Shown: one piece after another, positions 60,686-64,000 of the stretch
How the letters are laid out: each line of letters begins with the position of its first letter
Position numbering within the stretch: position 1 is the stretch's first letter
Source of the DNA: Candidatus Zipacnadum vermilionense
Lineage (GTDB): Bacteria > Armatimonadota > Zipacnadia > Zipacnadales > Zipacnadaceae
DNA length: 64,000 bases
Reading direction: 5' to 3'
NCBI GenBank assembly: GCA_029821755.1
Contig: JALGSV010000001.1
Coordinates: 1 to 64,000, forward strand
The notes under the pieces: generated by a model
What the model was told of the DNA's origin: nothing
What the model saw: the letters and a program-made list of their open reading frames with translations, nothing else
Database searches by the model: none
Program-made: the position numbers and the translations under genes

Positions 60686-62469
60686 CGGTTGAATCGCCTG
60701 TCTACCTGGGAGGCGGGGAAGTCCACGATGATGGGGTCGCCGTGCGGGCAGACGGCGGGGGCTTGGGTGGCGAGGAGGGCTCGGAGCAGCTCCTCCATTT
60801 CGGCCTGGCGCAGGCGCTGGCCGGCGGTGATGGCCCCGTGGCAGGCCACGCGGGCGAGAATTTCCTGTCGGGCGGCCGCCAGTTCGCCGGGAAGGCTGGT
60901 CTCGGCGAGGTCCGCCGCGAGGTCGCGGAGCATCCCCAGAGGCTCGCGGTAGGTCACCGCCGCGGGGACCGCCCGTATCAACAGGCTGGTGCCGCCGAAG
61001 TCCTCCAATTGGTAGCCCAAGCGCTCCAACACCTCACGGCTTTCCAGGAGTGCGGCGGATTCAGGGCCGGACAGCTCCAGGCTCTGCGGGATGGCCAGCA
61101 GTTGCGACGCGACCCGCTGGTCCTTGCGCTGCAGGTGCTCGAAGAGGACGCGCTCGGCGGCGCGGTGCTGGTCGATGAGCAGGAGGCGGTCGCCGGTGGC
61201 CGTCACCAAGTAACGGTTCCAGAGCTGCCCGAGGAGAGCGACCTCGTCCGTCAGTGGAACGGCGGCAGAGCCGGGGGAGGTGGCGACCGAAAGCGGGGTT
61301 TCAGCGTGGACCTCCACCCCGGCGTCACGCTCGTCCACCTCATCAAAGAAGGGGTTGATGCGCAGGCGCTCGATCTGGCCGCGGCGATCAGAATCGGGTA
61401 GGTCCAAGCGTCCGGCCGGGAGTAGTCCTGGGCCGCGGCGGGGTTCTGCCGAGGTAGACGGCCGGTCGAGGGAACGGTAGCCGGCGGTGGCCAGGGCCTC
61501 GGCGACCGCGCGCTCGGTGAGGGAAAAGATCTCGCCGGGGCGACGGAAGCGGACCTCAATCTTGGTGGGGTGAACGTTGGGGTCCACCTCGTTCGCGCCG
61601 ATCTCCAGGCGCAGGGCGCACAGCGGTTGGCGGCCGGCGGGAAGGAGCATGCCGTAGGCCTTGGTCAGTGCCGCGCCCAGCGCCCGGGAGCGGACGTAGC
61701 GGCTGTTGACGTAGAAGAACTGATGGGCGCGGGTGGCGCGCAGCAGGCGGGGAGAGGAGACGACGCCGCGGAGACGCAGGGCGCCGATTTGCAGATCCAC
61801 GGGGAGCAGCTCCCGGGCGGTGTCGCTGCCGAAGGTGGCGGCTAGGACCTCCCGGAGGTCGCCGGTGCCGCCGGTGGCCAGGACCTGCGCGTCGTTGTGC
61901 AGCAGGCGAAAGGAAACGTGGGGATAGGCCAGCGCCAGGCGGACGATCCAGTCGGCGCAGTGCCCGCGCTCGGTAGCGGTGGTGGCGAGGAACTTGCGGC
62001 GGGCGGGGGTGTTGTAAAAGAGGTCGGAGATGGTGACGGTGGTGCCCGGCGCGCACCCGACCTCTTCCAACGCGGTGATCTCGCCGCCCTCCACCAGGAT
62101 AGCGGTGCCGCCCTCCTGGCCCACCGGGCGGGTGGCGATCTTCAGCCGCGCCACGGCGCCTATGGAAGGCAAGGCCTCGCCACGGAAGCCGAGGGTGGTG
62201 ATGGCGTCGAGGTCCTGGGCCTCGGCAATCTTGGAGGTGGCGAAGCGATGCACGGCCAGGACCAGGTCCTCGGCGGTCATGCCGCAGCCGTCATCCACCA
62301 CTTGAATCAATTCCCGCCCGCCCTCGCGCAGCCGCACCTCAACACGCCGGGCTCCGGCGTCGAGGGCGTTCTCGACCAGCTCCTTCACCGCGGAGGCGGG
62401 GCGTTCGACGACCTCACCGGCGGCGATACGGTTGGCTAGATTGTCGGGGAGGATGCGGATGGTTGGCAT
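60682..62469 (-). CDS. mutL: DNA mismatch repair protein MutL
   Basis: 595 residues. GHKL ATPase: IRILPDNLANRIAAGEVVERP, VDDGCGMTAEDL, TLGFRGEALPSIGAV, GTTVTISDLFYNTPARRKFL. The C-terminal dimerisation domain contains LLLIDQHRAAERVLFE and ends at CPHGDPIIVDF. The endonuclease motif DQHA(x)2E(x)4E reads DQHRAAERVLFE, so the nicking site appears altered (Ala to Arg). mutS is not in the window. Confidence 0.94.
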   Translation of the reverse strand: MPTIRILPDNLANRIAAGEVVERPASAVKELVENALDAGARRVEVRLREGGRELIQVVDDGCGMTAEDLVLAVHRFATSKIAEAQDLDAITTLGFRGEALPSIGAVARLKIATRPVGQEGGTAILVEGGEITALEEVGCAPGTTVTISDLFYNTPARRKFLATTATERGHCADWIVRLALAYPHVSFRLLHNDAQVLATGGTGDLREVLAATFGSDTARELLPVDLQIGALRLRGVVSSPRLLRATRAHQFFYVNSRYVRSRALGAALTKAYGMLLPAGRQPLCALRLEIGANEVDPNVHPTKIEVRFRRPGEIFSLTERAVAEALATAGYRSLDRPSTSAEPRRGPGLLPAGRLDLPDSDRRGQIERLRINPFFDEVDERDAGVEVHAETPLSVATSPGSAAVPLTDEVALLGQLWNRYLVTATGDRLLLIDQHRAAERVLFEHLQRKDQRVASQLLAIPQSLELSGPESAALLESREVLERLGYQLEDFGGTSLLIRAVPAAVTYREPLGMLRDLAADLAETSLPGELAAARQEILARVACHGAITAGQRLRQAEMEELLRALLATQAPAVCPHGDPIIVDFPASQVDRRFNR

Positions 62470-62541
62470 GATGGCAGCTGAACGGCGGTTTGGGGGCGTG
62501 GGGCAGCCGCGTCGTGCGCCAGTCTCTTGTCGGAGGCGTCC

Positions 62542-63351
62542 TTACGCCTCCGCTATCCACCCCCGCAGCGCTCCCGCGGCCTGGGGGAGGATCTCCTCCG
62601 CCGGATAGTCGCCGATCCATTCCCCGCTCAGGGCACCCTCGTAGCCCACGGACTTGAGCAGGCGGAGGTCCTCGGCGTGGGGGACCATGCCCTCTCCCAT
62701 GTAGGCCTTCTGGAGGTCCTCGCCGTTCTCCGGGGGCCAGGTGTAGTCGTGGACGTGGCAGTGGTAGACGCGGCCGGCTACGTGCTGCCAGGACTGCTCC
62801 GGGGTCTCGCTGGCGCGGGCGGAGTGCAGGAAGTCCCAGTTGAAGCCGAGGCGGGGGTGGTTGACGGCGTCGACCACCGCGGCGGCGTGCTCGGCGCGGC
62901 AGAAGTAGTCGTGGGTCTCCAGGCACAGGTTAACGCCGCAAGAGGCGGCGGTCTTCACGCACTGCGCGAGACCTTCGGCGACGCGGGCGGCAGCTTGCTC
63001 GCGGGTGACGCCCTCGTCCGGTGCGTTCCCGCCGAAGACCCGGAGGTTGGGCGCGCCGAGGTCGGCAGCTAGCTGCAGGTATTTCTTGGTCTCCTCGACC
63101 ATCTCCGTCCGCTCGGCGTCCGGGAGGTTGTACTTCGTCGAGGTGGCCAGACAGGGCAGGGCCACGCCGCAGTCGTCGCACTGGGCGCGGAGGTCCTTGC
63201 GCTGGGCCTTGGTGGTGGTCAGCTCGATACCGTGCTGGTGCCCGGCAGCGCAGCGCGGCTCGAGGCCGTCATAGCCATAGCGGATGGCGGCGGTGAGGTG
63301 CTGCTCGAGGGTCCAGTCAGGGGCTACGAAAGTCATGAAGGCGATGGTCAT
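62542..63351 (-). CDS. Sugar-phosphate isomerase/epimerase, xylose-isomerase-like TIM barrel
   Basis: 269 residues, ATG with AAGGAG upstream. TIM barrel of the AP_endonuc_2 superfamily: YGYDGLEPRC, NLCLETHDYFCRAEHAAAVV, HPRLGFNWDFLHS, VYHCHVHDYTW and GALSGEWIGDYPAE supply metal-binding His, Glu and Asp residues. Typical roles are sugar or inosose isomerisation. Substrate unknown. A GGAGGCGT/ACGCCTCC hairpin overlaps its stop. Confidence 0.85.
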   Translation of the reverse strand: MTIAFMTFVAPDWTLEQHLTAAIRYGYDGLEPRCAAGHQHGIELTTTKAQRKDLRAQCDDCGVALPCLATSTKYNLPDAERTEMVEETKKYLQLAADLGAPNLRVFGGNAPDEGVTREQAAARVAEGLAQCVKTAASCGVNLCLETHDYFCRAEHAAAVVDAVNHPRLGFNWDFLHSARASETPEQSWQHVAGRVYHCHVHDYTWPPENGEDLQKAYMGEGMVPHAEDLRLLKSVGYEGALSGEWIGDYPAEEILPQAAGALRGWIAEA

Positions 63352-63393
63352 GGGTCACTCCTTGGATCGGTAGTAGGTCGTAGTGAGTGCGAC

Positions 63394-63996
63394 TCAGAAT
63401 CTTCTCGATAGGTATTCGCTTCCGGTCAGGCCGAAGCGCAGGGGCAGCTCGTCGCCCTGGCCGGGCGGGAGGCCGATGCGGGGGCCGAGGTGGTGGTCGG
63501 CCAAGCTGCGACTCCAGTGGGCTACGAAGAGCGGGGGAGAGGTGATGTCTCCCCAGTTGGCCGCGTCGGTGAGGCCGAGAGCCTGGCTGAGCTTACCGGG
63601 ACCGCTGCACAGGTCCCGCGGGCGCTCCACGCCACGGCGCTGGCGCATCAGGTCCACGCCTGCTACCGGCTCCAGGGCGCGGATCAGGACCGCCTCGGGC
63701 GTGCCCTCGGGCTGTGTGACGAGATTCAGGCACCAGTGGACGCCGTAGATGCGGTAGATGTAGATGGTGCCGGGCCGGGCGAACATTACGGCGTTGCGGG
63801 CGGTGCGACCGTGGTGGGCGTGGGAGCCGGGGTCGCCGACGAGGTAGGCCTCGGTCTCGACGATCACCCCGGTCGTGAGGCCCTCGAGTTCGTCATGGAC
63901 GAGTAGTTGACCGAGCAGCCCGCGCGCCACCTGTACCGTGGGCTGCCGGTAGAAGCGCCGCGGGAGGGGCAGAAGCCGCGCCAGGTCTAAAGTCAA
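63394..63996 (-). CDS. DNA-3-methyladenine glycosylase (AAG/MPG family)
   Basis: 200 residues from a TTG at 63996 four bases from the window edge; the true start may lie outside, but the protein is complete in family terms. Motifs: RFYRQPTVQVARGLLGQLLV, IVETEAYLVGDPGSHAHHGR (catalytic Glu region), YIYRIYGVHWCLNLVT, AVLIRALEPVAG and LCSGPGKLSQALGL. It removes alkylated purines in base-excision repair. Confidence 0.92.
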   Translation of the reverse strand: MTLDLARLLPLPRRFYRQPTVQVARGLLGQLLVHDELEGLTTGVIVETEAYLVGDPGSHAHHGRTARNAVMFARPGTIYIYRIYGVHWCLNLVTQPEGTPEAVLIRALEPVAGVDLMRQRRGVERPRDLCSGPGKLSQALGLTDAANWGDITSPPLFVAHWSRSLADHHLGPRIGLPPGQGDELPLRFGLTGSEYLSRRF

Positions 63997-64000
63997 CTCC

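Overview
This 64 kb window is a GC-rich, gene-dense stretch of bacterial chromosome. The best guess for the source is Armatimonadota or a close relative. The main reason is the prepilin-like protein at 44525-45241, whose N-terminus ([16 protein letters not shown] followed by [12 protein letters not shown], with an H-x9-DG motif near the C-terminus) is a style I associate with that phylum. Several PQQ-type beta-propeller proteins, long-form HisG, DapL-type lysine synthesis and NAD-dependent isocitrate dehydrogenase fit this but do not prove it. Many junctions use 4-base ATGA/GTGA overlaps, and GTG and TTG starts are frequent.

Layout. 1-5481 (minus): an exported or membrane redox cluster (PQQ propeller, NHL propeller, two Tat-type Cys-rich proteins, a NapH-like polyferredoxin, a membrane protein cut by the window edge). 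5678-7099: another PQQ propeller, transcribed divergently. 7209-15609: a catabolic-looking cluster with two dehydrogenases, a RuBisCO-like protein, a SIS-domain protein, E1alpha/E1beta/E2 of a 2-oxoacid or acetoin dehydrogenase, and a cupin. 15788-23218: a Liv-type ABC importer with two binding proteins plus a phenylacetate-CoA-ligase-like enzyme. 23344-26496: a large secreted subtilisin-like protease. 26650-27689: a broken URO-D-family methyltransferase gene. 27828-35539: an accessory-looking stretch around hisG and tRNA-Met that holds an AbiTii-like protein and a 1313-residue SIR2-like/STAND/HEAT/PQQ-propeller protein followed by a TPR lipoprotein. 35579-41325: housekeeping metabolism (aminotransferase, isocitrate dehydrogenase, malate dehydrogenase, M50-like protease, MBL-fold hydrolase). 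41342-41357: a perfect parS-like palindrome. 41448-43913: a large exported protein of unknown function. 44102-51988: a cobalamin-riboswitch locus with a pilin gene, BtuF, CobU, CobT, CobS, CbiR and BtuDC, suited to taking up and remodelling corrinoids. 52080-57440 (minus): RNase E/G and a radical-SAM pair. 57564-63996 (minus): DapL, DapF, MiaA, MutL, a TIM-barrel isomerase and a 3-methyladenine glycosylase.

The most interesting candidate is the STAND protein at 30733-34674. It has an Avs-like layout (N-terminal effector-type domain, STAND switch, C-terminal repeat sensor). However, its SIR2-like domain seems to lack the usual catalytic Asn and His, and its presumed sensor is an eight-bladed PQQ-type propeller of the kind this genome uses heavily elsewhere. 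Two families of short hairpin repeats are scattered between genes, and one copy has been captured as the C-terminal tail of a radical-SAM protein.

All calls come from reading the sequence and from family knowledge; no database search was run.
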